This document shows, piece after piece, positions 1-7,851 of a stretch of 64,000 bases of DNA. Position 1 is the stretch's first letter. Each line of letters opens with the position of its first letter. The translations under genes were made by a program, and so were the position numbers. This stretch comes from Akkermansiaceae bacterium (GTDB lineage: Bacteria > Verrucomicrobiota > Verrucomicrobiia > Verrucomicrobiales > Akkermansiaceae). The notes below the pieces were generated by a model. It searched no databases. It was not told the origin of the DNA and saw nothing but the letters and a program-made list of their open reading frames with translations. Where the stretch lies: the NCBI GenBank assembly GCA_024233135.1, contig JACKPZ010000005.1, positions 124,001 to 188,000 on the forward strand. The letters run 5' to 3'.

Positions 1-743
1 TCGGTGAGCGCGGTGGCGACGCGCTGGAGCCCGGCGGTTCCGTTTTTCGCCATCCGGCGGAGGACGACATCGCGGCGCGAGACGGCGCGGTCGCGGTGTT
101 TGAGCGGGTTGAGCCACGACGGCCCTTGCGGCAGGCCGGCGAGCAGGGCGCACTCGGCGAGCGAGAGGTCGTCGAGCGGTTTCTGGAAGTAGAAGCGGGC
201 GGCCTCGGCGATGCCGGTGCGGCGGTTGCCGTAGTCGAGCCGGTTGAGGTAGGCGGCGAGGATCTCGTCCTTCGTCCATGTCATCTCGAGGCGGCGGGCG
301 CCGAGTGTCTCGCGGATCTTGGTGGCGATGTTGCGTTTCGCAGGAGGGCGGGAAATCTTGATGAGCTGCTGGGTGATGGTGGACGCGCCGGAAACGACCT
401 CGCGCTTCCGCAGGCAGTCCCATGCGGAGCGGCAGGTGGCGAGCACGTCCAGCCCGCCATGGCTGCGGAAACGCTTGTCCTCGGCGGCCAGCGTGGCCTC
501 GACGATGTCGTCCGGGACGCGGGCGAGATCGACGGGCACCGTCCAGCGCGCGTCGGGAAGCGGGAGCTGGCGGATGATCTCGCCATGGCGGTCGACGAGC
601 ACCGGCGAGGCGTCCGGCGATGCGGAAAGCCCGGCCGGGAGCGGCACGAGGAAGGGCACGCCGAACCACACGACCGCCCAGACGAGCAGCGAGGCGATCG
701 CCGCCCGCAGGATCGTGCGGCGGGATGGACGGCGGAGTTTCAT
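1..743 (-). CDS. pbpC: Penicillin-binding protein 1C, N-terminal part (runs off the window)
   Basis: Peptidoglycan glycosyltransferase (GT51) that polymerises lipid II on the outer face of the inner membrane. Reading the minus strand from 743 gives 247 residues still open at the edge. A single membrane anchor lies at about residues 11-35. GT51 motifs follow in order: AEDKRFRSHGG (about 87-97, catalytic Glu88), GASTITQQLIK (119-129), then EILAAYLNRLDYGN and LAECALLAGLPQGP. The short N-terminus and these motif variants fit the PBP1C type rather than PBP1A. The transpeptidase domain would lie beyond the window. An in-frame GTG at 794 could add 17 residues; ATG 743 was chosen because it sits just before the basic stretch preceding the anchor. 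No clear ribosome-binding site precedes either start. Confidence 0.88.
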   Translation of the reverse strand, partial: MKLRRPSRRTILRAAIASLLVWAVVWFGVPFLVPLPAGLSASPDASPVLVDRHGEIIRQLPLPDARWTVPVDLARVPDDIVEATLAAEDKRFRSHGGLDVLATCRSAWDCLRKREVVSGASTITQQLIKISRPPAKRNIATKIRETLGARRLEMTWTKDEILAAYLNRLDYGNRRTGIAEAARFYFQKPLDDLSLAECALLAGLPQGPSWLNPLKHRDRAVSRRDVVLRRMAKNGTAGLQRVATALT

Positions 744-860
744 GCGGCGGATGAGGGAATAGCGCGTTTCGTGCCCGATGACGAGCCGGCTCACGGAATA
801 GGTATGCGTGGAAAACTTGTGATTTCTCGCAACCGATTTGACCGGCAGGGCTCTGGGAGC

Positions 861-1313
861 TCAGGGGCGGATCTGCCGAAGCCTGGCGACGTCCGCGAGG
901 TCTTGAGGGCGTCCGGAAGCGAGCTTGTTCTTGATGTAGCAGTCTTTCGACAAGAACCAGACGTCCAGCCCGTCGAGCGTCCCGGCGACCCTTTGCGACC
1001 ATGCTTCGTCCCATGAAATCCCCGATAGTCCAGTGAGCAAATCGAGCCGATGCGGCTCGACTCCGAGCTGGACGACGATGTCCGGGGTCAGGAAATCCGA
1101 AGCGGAGAGTCCCACGGAGGCGAAGCCGAATTCATCGATCGCCCGGATCATGGAATCGGCGTTTCCCGCACGGGGGGCGACAAAGAGGTCGATGTCCTTG
1201 GTGTAGCGGGGCAGCCCGTGGTAGGCCAAGGCATGGGCCCCGACGACGAGGAACTCAACTTTGTGAGAGTTCAACAATCCGACAAACTCTCTCAAGTCGC
1301 GGTTGAGCTTCAT
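861..1313 (-). CDS. Nucleotidyltransferase-fold protein (AbiEii/MNT-like)
   Basis: A 150-residue protein with the N-terminal hallmark of small minimal nucleotidyltransferases: VVGAHALAYHGLPRYTKDID, where the DID aspartates would bind metal and the preceding GxHA contacts the nucleotide. Family members include AbiEii-type toxins and uncharacterised nucleotidyltransferases, and the transferred group is unknown for most. The gene starts inside the end of an upstream small gene (59-nt overlap), so the two are almost certainly co-transcribed and translationally coupled. That arrangement recalls toxin-antitoxin or defence pairs but does not prove one. The C-terminus (KDCYIKNKLASGRPQDLADVARL) matches the helical tail common in this family. 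The fold assignment is firm; the biological role is not. Confidence 0.75.
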   Translation of the reverse strand: MKLNRDLREFVGLLNSHKVEFLVVGAHALAYHGLPRYTKDIDLFVAPRAGNADSMIRAIDEFGFASVGLSASDFLTPDIVVQLGVEPHRLDLLTGLSGISWDEAWSQRVAGTLDGLDVWFLSKDCYIKNKLASGRPQDLADVARLRQIRP

Positions 1314-1446
1314 GGTCGCTTGGGTCGGGATTGGTCAGTTCCAAGAGAATGTCGAGCCGTTGTTCCGGGGTGAGCTGGCGATAATAGGCGTTGTCCGCCT
1401 CCTCGGCATCGCGGAAGGATCGGTGGATGACAACCGTTCGGTCCAT
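1255..1446 (-). CDS. Small conserved protein upstream of the nucleotidyltransferase
   Basis: A 63-residue protein read from ATG 1446 (MDRTVVIHRSFRDAEEADNA). It contains a helical segment, QLTPEQRLDILLELTNP, followed by a proline/acidic linker and a basic C-terminal helix. It has no signal peptide or membrane segment. Its 3' end overlaps the start of the nucleotidyltransferase gene by 59 nt, implying one transcript. Small proteins with a TPEQRL..LLEL core are familiar next to such nucleotidyltransferases, so it is probably the partner protein. Whether it is an antitoxin, an adaptor or something else cannot be told from sequence. The frame remains open upstream to 1533, but that extension is unlike protein-coding sequence, so the ATG at 1446 was chosen. 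Confidence 0.6.
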   Translation of the reverse strand: MDRTVVIHRSFRDAEEADNAYYRQLTPEQRLDILLELTNPDPSDHEAQPRLERVCRIVELSQS

Positions 1447-1544
1447 AGGGGGATCATGGTGCGCAAGGTGGACGATTGCGAGGAAAGAGTTGGGCGTTGC
1501 GATCCGGGTTGACGCCGGGTTTCCGCCCGGCAAGCTCGCGGGCG

Positions 1545-2141
1545 ATGATCGCGCGATTGAGAGGGAAGGTGCTCGAGGCCTATCCGAACCGGCTGGTGGT
1601 GGACGTGCAGGGCGTCGGCTACGAGGTGCTGGTGCCGGTTTCCACGTTCGACCGGTTGCATGCGGCGGAGGGAGTGGCGGTGGACCTGCGGACGCATCTG
1701 CACATCCGCGAGACGGCGCACACGCTGTATGGATTCGCGACGGAGGAGGAACGCGATGTCTTCCTGATGCTCATCGACCGTGTGAGCGGGATCGGACCGG
1801 CGATCGCGATGGCGGTGCTCAGCGGCATGCCGGTGGCGCGTTTCAAGGGCTGCGTGGTGGAAGGAAACACCGCGGAGCTTTCGCGCATCAAGGGGCTGGG
1901 CAAGAAGACAGCGGAGCGGATCGTACTCGAACTCAAGGACAAGGTGGGCGTGGCGGAAACCTGGCAGGACGCCGCCGCCGGACAGGTGAGCGCGGCGGCC
2001 GCCGATGCGGAGCTCGCGCTCATCGCGCTCGGCTACAAGCAGGTCGACGCCCGCAAGGCGGTGCGCAAGGTGCTGGAGACCGATGCCAACGCGGCGGTCG
2101 ATGTGCTGGTGCGTGGCGCGTTGCGGCATTTGCAGGGCTGA
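1545..2141 (+). CDS. ruvA: Holliday junction DNA helicase subunit RuvA
   Basis: RuvA (198 residues, normal family length) forms the tetramer that binds four-way junctions and loads the RuvB branch-migration motor during recombinational repair. The N-terminal OB-fold begins MIARLRGKVLEAYPNRLVVD and continues through GVGYEVLVP. The paired helix-hairpin-helix motifs are visible at FLMLIDRVSGIGPAIAMAVL and IKGLGKKTAERIVLELKDKV. The C-terminal domain III that contacts RuvB is ELALIALGYKQVDARKAVRK. The start at 1545 matches the conserved MI..L.G start of the family, although the frame is open further upstream. ruvB and ruvC are not adjacent. A HupE-like gene follows 4 nt after the stop, probably in the same transcript. 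Confidence 0.95.
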   Translation: MIARLRGKVLEAYPNRLVVDVQGVGYEVLVPVSTFDRLHAAEGVAVDLRTHLHIRETAHTLYGFATEEERDVFLMLIDRVSGIGPAIAMAVLSGMPVARFKGCVVEGNTAELSRIKGLGKKTAERIVLELKDKVGVAETWQDAAAGQVSAAAADAELALIALGYKQVDARKAVRKVLETDANAAVDVLVRGALRHLQG

Positions 2142-2145
2142 ACAG

Positions 2146-3261
2146 ATGCACATGCGGCGGTTGTTTCTGGTTCTGACGCTCGCGCTCTGCGTGGTCCGTG
2201 TGTCCGCGCACCAGGTGGACACGGTGGAGTTCGAGTTTCTCGAATCGGACGCCGGCTGGGTGCTCGAAGGCGACATGGACATCGCCTACATGATGCCGGA
2301 AACCCGCAACGTGCCGGGTGCCCCGCCGTTCAGCCGGGCGGAGGTGATGAAGGCGCCGCCGGAGGAACTCGCGCGCATCCGGAAGGAAACGGAGAACACG
2401 CTGCGGTCTTTGTTAGGGCTCAACTTCGCCGGCGAAACCATTCCGTGGCGCATCGGGTTTCCGGACTTCGAGAAGGAGCCGTTCGAACTTCCCGAGGAGC
2501 AGATGGATTGGGCGCTGCTGCATGTGCGGATCGTCGCGGAGCCGCGCGCCGGGCCGGGCGATCTTGTCGTCCGCTGGCACGAGACCGAACAGGCGGAACT
2601 GATCATCCTCATCGACGAGGGCGACGAGCCGCGGATCGAAAGCGTGGCACCGGGGGGTGAAATGCGGCTGCTCACCGTCGAGGCGGGCGGCGAGGTGGAA
2701 AAGGCGGAGCCGAAGGTGACGACGAGCTGGCTGTGGACCGGTTTCCGCCACGTGCTGCCGGTGGGGCTGGATCACATTCTGTTCATTCTCGGCCTCTTCC
2801 TGATGGCCCCGAAGTGGAAGCCGCTGATGATCCAGTCGCTGCTTTTCACGCTCGCCCATTCGATCACGCTCGCGCTCGCCGTATTCGGACACATCGATCT
2901 GCCGCGGAAACCGGTCGAGCTGTTGATTGCCTTCAGCATCGCGTTCGTCGGCATCGAGAACCTGATGATTTCCAAACTCGGAATGCGGCGGCTGGCACTG
3001 GTGTTCGTCTTCGGTCTGGTGCACGGGCTCGGCTTCGCGACCGGCCTCGCGGGCATGTTCGGAGGGCTCTCGGCGCGGCAGTTGGTCGGCCCGCTGGTGG
3101 GTTTCAATCTCGGCGTCGAGGTCGCGCAGATCACCGTGCTCGCATCCGCCTTCCTGCTCTGGCTGCCGCTGCGGCCGTGGAGCGGGCGGGCGCGCACGGC
3201 TGGCTCGGCCGCCATCGCGCTGTGCGGGATCCTGTGGCTCGTCGAGCGATCGTTTTCGTGA
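2146..3261 (+). CDS. HupE/UreJ-family membrane protein with periplasmic N-terminal domain
   Basis: A 371-residue protein with a signal peptide (residues 1-20, MHMRRLFLVLTLALCVVRVS, then AHQV), a soluble domain of roughly 180 residues, and a C-terminal membrane part with about five or six helices starting near GFRHVLPVGLDHILFILGL. The histidine-bearing first membrane helix (GLDHILFI), the later AHSITLAL and the GLVHGLGFA motif are typical of HupE/UreJ proteins. In hydrogenase and urease operons these are nickel (or cobalt) permeases. No urease or hydrogenase genes are near, and two-domain proteins of this kind are widespread and uncharacterised, so metal transport is only an inference. The start is ATG 2146, 4 nt after ruvA; a second ATG lies at 2152. 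Confidence 0.75.
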   Translation: MHMRRLFLVLTLALCVVRVSAHQVDTVEFEFLESDAGWVLEGDMDIAYMMPETRNVPGAPPFSRAEVMKAPPEELARIRKETENTLRSLLGLNFAGETIPWRIGFPDFEKEPFELPEEQMDWALLHVRIVAEPRAGPGDLVVRWHETEQAELIILIDEGDEPRIESVAPGGEMRLLTVEAGGEVEKAEPKVTTSWLWTGFRHVLPVGLDHILFILGLFLMAPKWKPLMIQSLLFTLAHSITLALAVFGHIDLPRKPVELLIAFSIAFVGIENLMISKLGMRRLALVFVFGLVHGLGFATGLAGMFGGLSARQLVGPLVGFNLGVEVAQITVLASAFLLWLPLRPWSGRARTAGSAAIALCGILWLVERSFS

Positions 3262-3288
3262 CGGTCGAATCGAACATTCGAAACCGGT

Positions 3289-3393
3289 AACCACGAAAGA
3301 CACGAAATTGCACGAAATCAGAGCGGTGGCACGATCAGAGATGCCAGGGTTCCAGAATCTCTCCTTTCGTGATCTTTCGTGTGTTTCGTGGTT
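3289..3393. repeat. 105-bp palindromic intergenic repeat built from ACGAAA units
   Basis: The 29-nt arms at 3289-3317 and 3365-3393 are inverted copies matching at 25 of 29 positions. Each arm holds three ACGAAA words (TTTCGT on the other side) at 8-10 nt spacing, and a 47-nt centre lies between them. The element lies 27 nt after the HupE-like stop and next to the IS110 remnant, and could fold into a long hairpin in RNA or as a cruciform. It encodes nothing evident. Elements of this ACGAAA type look like dispersed palindromes of environmental bacteria, but copy number cannot be judged from one window. Confidence 0.8.
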
Positions 3394-3413
3394 TCCGATT
3401 CCGCCGCGGTCTA
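3380..3413 (+). repeat. 34-bp direct repeat, left copy
   Basis: Identical to 4965-4998 over 34 nt. It starts inside the right arm of the palindrome (TGTGTTTCGTGGTTTCC) and continues 20 nt beyond the point shared with the palindrome. Together the two copies bracket 1551 bp that hold the dead IS110 transposase. The last three bases of the right copy are the stop codon of the M20 peptidase gene. Confidence 0.9.
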
Positions 3414-4964
3414 GGGCGGACCGCAAGGTTTGGTTCAACGTCCCTCGCGGAACCCGTGAGTGCTGCAACACGCACGGGTGGCTGAAGGTCCAAATGGTTC
3501 GAGAAATGCACTGAGCTCACTGCTCCATTTCGTGATTGAACCTTGGCGGAAAGCACCATCGTGGGGCGCAAGACCCCGAATGCCTGACTGCAACCTTCCG
3601 TCCGTGACCTGACAGAACGGCCGCCCGCGCCGGTTGCCTCCACCTTAACCGGGCCATCGGAGAACGACCATGAAAAAGACAACCAAAGAACCAAAGACAT
3701 AGAACGCCGAAGACCTCCGAAGAAGGCCGGCCGGAGGGGCCGAGATCTATTCCGCCCTCCGCCGCCTTCCAAAGGAAGGATCATCGGCCTGGACTGCCAT
3801 CCGGACACCTTCACCGCGGCGGTCTTCAAAGGGACCACCCGCACGATGCCGTCAAGCCCAGACCCGCCCGGACATGAGTCTCGCGAAATTCCTCGCCTGG
3901 GCCGCCGGGAGTTCACCCGCGACGACCTGTTCCTCATGGAAGCCGGTTCCAACAGCTTCGAGATCCACTGCCGCCTTCTCGCGCTGGGCCTGCGCGCCGT
4001 GGTCATGGAAGCTGTCGTGTCGGCAAGCACGCCAAAACCTACGCCGACAACGACAAGATGGCCGCCGCCCGCATCGCCTTGGTTTACCTCCAGGAAAGGC
4101 TCCCTGCGTCTGGGTGCCCGACGCCCTCACCCGCGAACGCCGCGAGCTGCTCCACGCCTACACCAAGGCCGTCGAGGACCGCACCGCCGCCACCAACTCC
4201 TCAAAGGCTACCTCAACCAGTTCACCATCCGCACCGGCCGCCGGACCCTCGAAACCCCGGCCACCGAAAATGGGTGCTCAGCCAGCGCGACTGGACCCCG
4301 CTCCAACCTCGAGGTTGCTCGCCGGCTACTATCGGAACCTCCGTTTCCAGAGCGAGCGCCGCAAGGTGCTGCAACGCCTCATCGGCCGGCAGATCTGCGC
4401 CGAGCCGCTCATGCTGCGCTGCATGAAACTGCTGGGCATCGGCCAGATCAACGCGTTCGCCCTGCTCGCCATCATCGGCGACGTGCGGCGCTTCGAACGG
4501 CCCGAAAAGCTCGTCGCCTACATCGGCCTCAATCCGGCCAGCGCGAGAGCGGCCGCGGCAAGCACGTCAAACTCGGCATCGGCAAGCGCGGCCGCGGCGA
4601 CATGCGCCACCTCCTGTGCAGGGAGCGCACGCGGTCCTGCGGACAGGCAAGGCCACCCCTTGGGGCAATGGGGCTGGAAGATCTTCGCGCGGCGCGGCAA
4701 CCGCAACGTCGCCGTGACCGCCGTCGCACGCAAGCTTGTCGTCCGGTCTGGCACCTGCTCACCGGCAACCCGCCCGCAGCCTTGGAAGCTGACAAGAGCT
4801 CGCCACCAAGCTCAAGAAGCTCACCATCATGCTCGGCAAAAGCCTCCGGGCCGATCTCGGCTTGCCATCCAAGGTCGATGCCTGCGTTGAGCACCTTGAA
4901 TCCCAAATCCTTGCGAAAACAATTTTCAGCACCGCCTGAACTAAAGCTTGAATGACTACATGCC
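3414..4964 (+). mobile_element. Remnant of an IS110-family insertion sequence
   Basis: The 1551 bp between two identical 34-bp repeats hold a degraded IS110 transposase (3670-4939), preceded by about 255 bp without a coding signal. IS110 elements characteristically have a long non-coding end beside the transposase that encodes a guide (bridge) RNA, and the left end fits that layout. A GGGGCGCAAGACCCC hairpin is present at about 3564-3578. The dinucleotide CT, the usual IS110 core, is at 3411-3412 and again at 4996-4997 in the flanking repeats. IS110 insertions normally lack target duplications, so the 34-bp repeats are unusual. The exact element ends are uncertain. Confidence 0.6.
3670..4939 (+). 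pseudogene. IS110-family transposase, multiply frameshifted
   Basis: Family segments can be followed in order but in changing frames: RIIGLDCHPDTFTAAVFKG (about 3777), LAKFLAWA (3877), DDLFLMEAGSNSFEIHCRLL (3922), VGKHAKTYADNDKMAAARIA (4020), CVWVPDALTRERRELLHAYT (4105), LKGYLNQFTIR (4202), WVLSQRDWTPLQ (4270), PLMLRCMKLLGIGQINAFAL (4402), KHVKLGIGKRGRGDMRHLL (4562), LGQWGWKIFARRGNRNVAV (4662), VWHLLTGNPPAALEADK (4743) and LGKSLRADLGLPSKVDACVE (4833), ending at TGA 4937-4939. These match the N-terminal DEDD catalytic domain and the C-terminal helix-hairpin-helix region of IS110 transposases. At least eight frame changes occur, and an early stop follows the presumed ATG at 3670. Amino-acid identity within segments is well kept, so decay has been mostly by small indels. 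The protein cannot be functional. Confidence 0.88.
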
Positions 4965-4998
4965 TGTGTTTCGTGGTTTCCGATTCCGCCGCGGTCTA
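4965..4998 (+). repeat. 34-bp direct repeat, right copy
   Basis: Exact copy of 3380-3413. Its final CTA is the TAG stop codon of the minus-strand peptidase gene, and its first 14 bases match the tail of the palindrome arm. It marks the right boundary of the IS110 remnant. The complete palindrome is not repeated here. Confidence 0.9.
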
Positions 4999-6129
4999 AC
5001 CGGCCAGCCCGCGCACGAAGGCGGTGAAGAAATCCGCGCCGGCTTTCAGAGCCCCGACATCGATGAACTCGTCGGCGGTATGCGCCTGGTCGATCGATCC
5101 CGGCCCGATGCACACGCTCGGGATCCCCCCCGCGGACAGGTGGGCGGCATCGGAGAACCACGGCGCGCTGCCGAGTTTCGTGCCGCCCGCGGTTTCTAAC
5201 AGACGCTTCACGCCCGGGTGGTCGGCCGGCGTTTCCATCGGCGGGTTTTCGTGCGGGTTGACGATTTCCACCGGCAGCTCGAAGTCGGCGATGGCGTTGG
5301 CGAGGATGGTGAGCGCGCCTCCCGCCTGGCTGAGCGCGGGGGTGATGCGGATGTCGAGTTCGGCCTCGGCGTGGTCGGGCACGATGTTCGGCCGCGATCC
5401 GCCGCGGATGACGCCGATGTTGATCGTCGAACGGCCGAGCACCGGGTGGGTGTAGGTGGCGAGTTCGCCTGATAGATGGCGGTCGAGCGTGTCGAGCGCG
5501 CGGGTCAGCTTGAGGATGGCGTTCTCGCCTTTCTCCGGCATCGAGCTGTGGGCGGCGCGGCCGGACGAACGCAGGGTCGCCCACATCGAGCCCTTGGTGA
5601 GGTGCACGACCTCCATCGACGTCGGTTCGCCGACGAGCGCGAAGCTGTATTCCTCGCCGTATTTCGTTGCGAAGTCCTTCGCCCCCCATTGGCCGGACTC
5701 CTCGCCCATGAAACCGACGAAGTCGATGGCGACCGGCAGTTTCCCGAGCACGTCGCGGTTTTCGTGGAGCGCCCAAAGCATCGCGGCCATCGGGCCTTTC
5801 GTGTCGGATGCGCCGCGGCCCCAGAGTTTCCCGTCGTGGATGTCGCCGCGGAACGGCTCGATGGTCATGCCGCCGACACCGACCGTGTCGAGGTGCGGGC
5901 CGAAGAGCATGCGGGGCCGGCCGTCTCGCGGCGCGAAGCGGGCGATGAGATTCGGGCGGCCGGGGCGGATTTCCTCGAGCGAAACCTCCGCGCCGATCGA
6001 TTCGAGCCAGCCGTTCAGGAAAATCGCGATCGTCTCCTCCCCGGTTTCCGGCGTGCCGGGCAGGTTGTCCGGGTTCACCGAAGGGATCCGGACGAGCTGT
6101 TGGAGGAGCGAGACGACATCGTGACTCAT
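4996..6129 (-). CDS. M20-family metallopeptidase (ArgE/DapE type)
   Basis: A 377-residue cytosolic zinc hydrolase of the M20 clan, the family of acetylornithine deacetylase, succinyl-diaminopimelate desuccinylase and carboxypeptidase G2. Metal and catalytic residues are in place: FGPHLDTVG (His79, Asp81), GRGASDTKG (Asp109), GEESGQ (catalytic Glu143, metal Glu144) and GEPT (Glu168). A C-terminal histidine motif, DQAHTADEF, completes the site. The dimerisation domain lies between SMWATLRSSGRAAHSS and the PNIVPDHAEAELDIRI segment. Family membership is clear but substrate is not; the ArgE branch is the best guess. The ATG at 6129 starts a normal-length N-terminus. The stop codon is part of the 34-bp repeat beside the IS110 remnant. 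Confidence 0.85.
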   Translation of the reverse strand: MSHDVVSLLQQLVRIPSVNPDNLPGTPETGEETIAIFLNGWLESIGAEVSLEEIRPGRPNLIARFAPRDGRPRMLFGPHLDTVGVGGMTIEPFRGDIHDGKLWGRGASDTKGPMAAMLWALHENRDVLGKLPVAIDFVGFMGEESGQWGAKDFATKYGEEYSFALVGEPTSMEVVHLTKGSMWATLRSSGRAAHSSMPEKGENAILKLTRALDTLDRHLSGELATYTHPVLGRSTINIGVIRGGSRPNIVPDHAEAELDIRITPALSQAGGALTILANAIADFELPVEIVNPHENPPMETPADHPGVKRLLETAGGTKLGSAPWFSDAAHLSAGGIPSVCIGPGSIDQAHTADEFIDVGALKAGADFFTAFVRGLAG

Positions 6130-6247
6130 GATGCGGCGAGCCTCGCCAGCGGATCGCGTCGAGGCAAGGAAGCGTTTTGGAGAAGCCGGTTACCCCGATC
6201 GTGGTGTGGACAGTCCCGCGGATCGGGACGACCGTTGCGACGTTACC

Positions 6248-7252
6248 GTGAAACCCATCATCCTCCGGATTCTCGGCCTGTGCGCCGTCCTCTGCGGCGG
6301 CGTCAGCGCCGGACCTGTCGATCTCGTCGGAAAGTCCGGCGTTTGGTTCCGGTCCGACGAAGGAATCGAGGCGGTCGAAAACGTGCTCTCATGGCAGTCC
6401 GACCACGGGAGCTGGCCGAAGAATCTCGATACCTCCGCGAAACGTTTCACGGGCGATCGATCGAAACTCCAAGGCACCTTCGACAACGCCGCGACCACCG
6501 GCGAGATCCGGTTTCTGGCCAAAGCCTTCGAGGAAACGAAAAACGACCGCTGCCGGGCCGCCGTGCTCCGCGGCATCGACCACATCCTCAAAGCTCAATA
6601 CGCGAACGGCGGCTGGCCGCAGTATTTCCCGCCGAAAGGCTATGCGAGCCACATCACGTTCAACGACGGCAGCATGGAACGATTGCTCGTCCTGTTGCGC
6701 GATGTGGCCGAAAACAAGGACTTCCGTTTTATCGATGCGAAACGCCGGGCGATGGCCGGACACGCGGTCGAGAAGGGCATCGATTGCATCGTGAGCTGCC
6801 AGGTGAAGGTGCGCGGCAGACGCACCGTCTGGTGCGCACAGCACGACGAGAAGTCCTTGAAACCGGCATCCGCCCGCGCCTACGAACTCGCCACCCTGAG
6901 CGGCTCGGAAAGCGCCGGGCTGTTGTGTTTCCTGATGAGCATCGAGCGGCCGTCGCGCGATGTGGTCCGCGCCGTGCGCGACGGCGTGGCATGGTTCGAG
7001 GACTCCGCGATCCATGACATCCGTGTGGTGAAGGCCGATGGGGACCGCAAGGTGGTTCCCGACCGCGGCGCACCGGACGTTTGGGCGAGGTTCTACGAGA
7101 TCGAGACGAACCGGCCGATCTTCTGCGGCCGCGATGGGAAAAAGAAGTACACCCTCGCGGAGATCGAGCGTGAACGCCGCTTCGGCTACGCATGGTATGG
7201 AAACTGGGGCGAGAAGGTCGCGAAGGCCCACGCCAATTGGAAATACCGATGA
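6248..7252 (+). CDS. pelA: Secreted pectate lyase, polysaccharide lyase family 10
   Basis: A 334-residue enzyme that would cleave de-esterified polygalacturonan by beta-elimination. The GTG at 6248 begins a signal peptide (VKPIILRILGLCAVLCGGVS, cleavage near AGPVD). Family PL10 signatures follow: GSWPKNLD, GTFDNAATTGEIRFL, GGWPQYFP, ITFNDGSM, TVWCAQHDE, ARAYELATLSGSES, and the C-terminal DVWARFYEIETNRPIFCGRD and FGYAWYGNW blocks that hold catalytic arginine/aspartate positions in the family. It is the first gene of the pectin-degradation block and is followed 68 nt later by the sigma factor gene. Another frame extension upstream to 6128 is not protein-like, which is why the GTG was preferred. 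Confidence 0.88.
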   Translation: MKPIILRILGLCAVLCGGVSAGPVDLVGKSGVWFRSDEGIEAVENVLSWQSDHGSWPKNLDTSAKRFTGDRSKLQGTFDNAATTGEIRFLAKAFEETKNDRCRAAVLRGIDHILKAQYANGGWPQYFPPKGYASHITFNDGSMERLLVLLRDVAENKDFRFIDAKRRAMAGHAVEKGIDCIVSCQVKVRGRRTVWCAQHDEKSLKPASARAYELATLSGSESAGLLCFLMSIERPSRDVVRAVRDGVAWFEDSAIHDIRVVKADGDRKVVPDRGAPDVWARFYEIETNRPIFCGRDGKKKYTLAEIERERRFGYAWYGNWGEKVAKAHANWKYR

Positions 7253-7320
7253 TTCCCGGATGCGGCGCGAAGTTTCCTGCTAATGATCCGCGGATGTTGG
7301 GAATCAAACCGTGAAAACCC

Positions 7321-7851
7321 ATGCCAGAACCCGACAAGAACCAGACCGCCATGGTGCAGAGGCTGTTCGTGCAGCACCTCGTGCCTTTGCGCGGATTCCT
7401 GCTCGGCCTGACGGGGGATTTCCACCGGGTCGATGATCTGGTGCAGGAAACCTTCCTCACCGCCTTGGAGAAAGCGGCCGACTTCGAGGGCGGAAACTTC
7501 CGCGCGTGGATCTTCGCCATCGGGCGATTCAAGGTGCTTTCCTTCCTCCGCGATGCCGGTCGCGAACCCCTGCTCTTCGAGTCCGATGTGGTCGAGCGGC
7601 TGGCCGACGCGGCCCCGGATTTCTCCGCCAACGACGAACGGATGCGCCACCTCCAGGCATGCATCGAGAAACTCGCGCCCCATTCGCGGCGCGCGATGGA
7701 GCTTCACTATCAGCACGGTCATCCGCCACGCGACGTGGCTCCCGCGATGGGTTGGTCGGTCAACGCGGTGCGGGTCGCGCTTTCCCGGGCGCGCGCCGCC
7801 GTCAGGGAGTGCATCGAACAACGGATGGCGATGGAAGGAGCGCGCCGATGA
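7321..7851 (+). CDS. ECF-like RNA polymerase sigma factor (Rhodopirellula/Verrucomicrobium family)
   Basis: A 176-residue sigma-70 family protein with only regions 2 and 4. Region 2 shows FVQHLVPLRGFLLGL and DDLVQETFLTAL, the conserved core-binding and -10 recognition part, followed by FRAWIFAIGRFKVLSFLR. Region 4 shows the helix-turn-helix RRAMELHYQHGHPPRDVAPA and WSVNAVRVALSRAR. This layout matches the sigma group that expanded in Planctomycetes and Verrucomicrobia. Its stop codon overlaps the start of the next gene (ATGA), a FecR/LamG protein that likely acts as its membrane partner or anti-sigma factor. Its place between two pectate lyase genes suggests it controls this island; that is inference. 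Confidence 0.9.
   Translation: MPEPDKNQTAMVQRLFVQHLVPLRGFLLGLTGDFHRVDDLVQETFLTALEKAADFEGGNFRAWIFAIGRFKVLSFLRDAGREPLLFESDVVERLADAAPDFSANDERMRHLQACIEKLAPHSRRAMELHYQHGHPPRDVAPAMGWSVNAVRVALSRARAAVRECIEQRMAMEGARR

Noticed and set aside
1335..2282. 315-codon minus-strand frame across ruvA
   Set aside because: Histidine/arginine-rich shadow of ruvA and the HupE-like gene, no motif.
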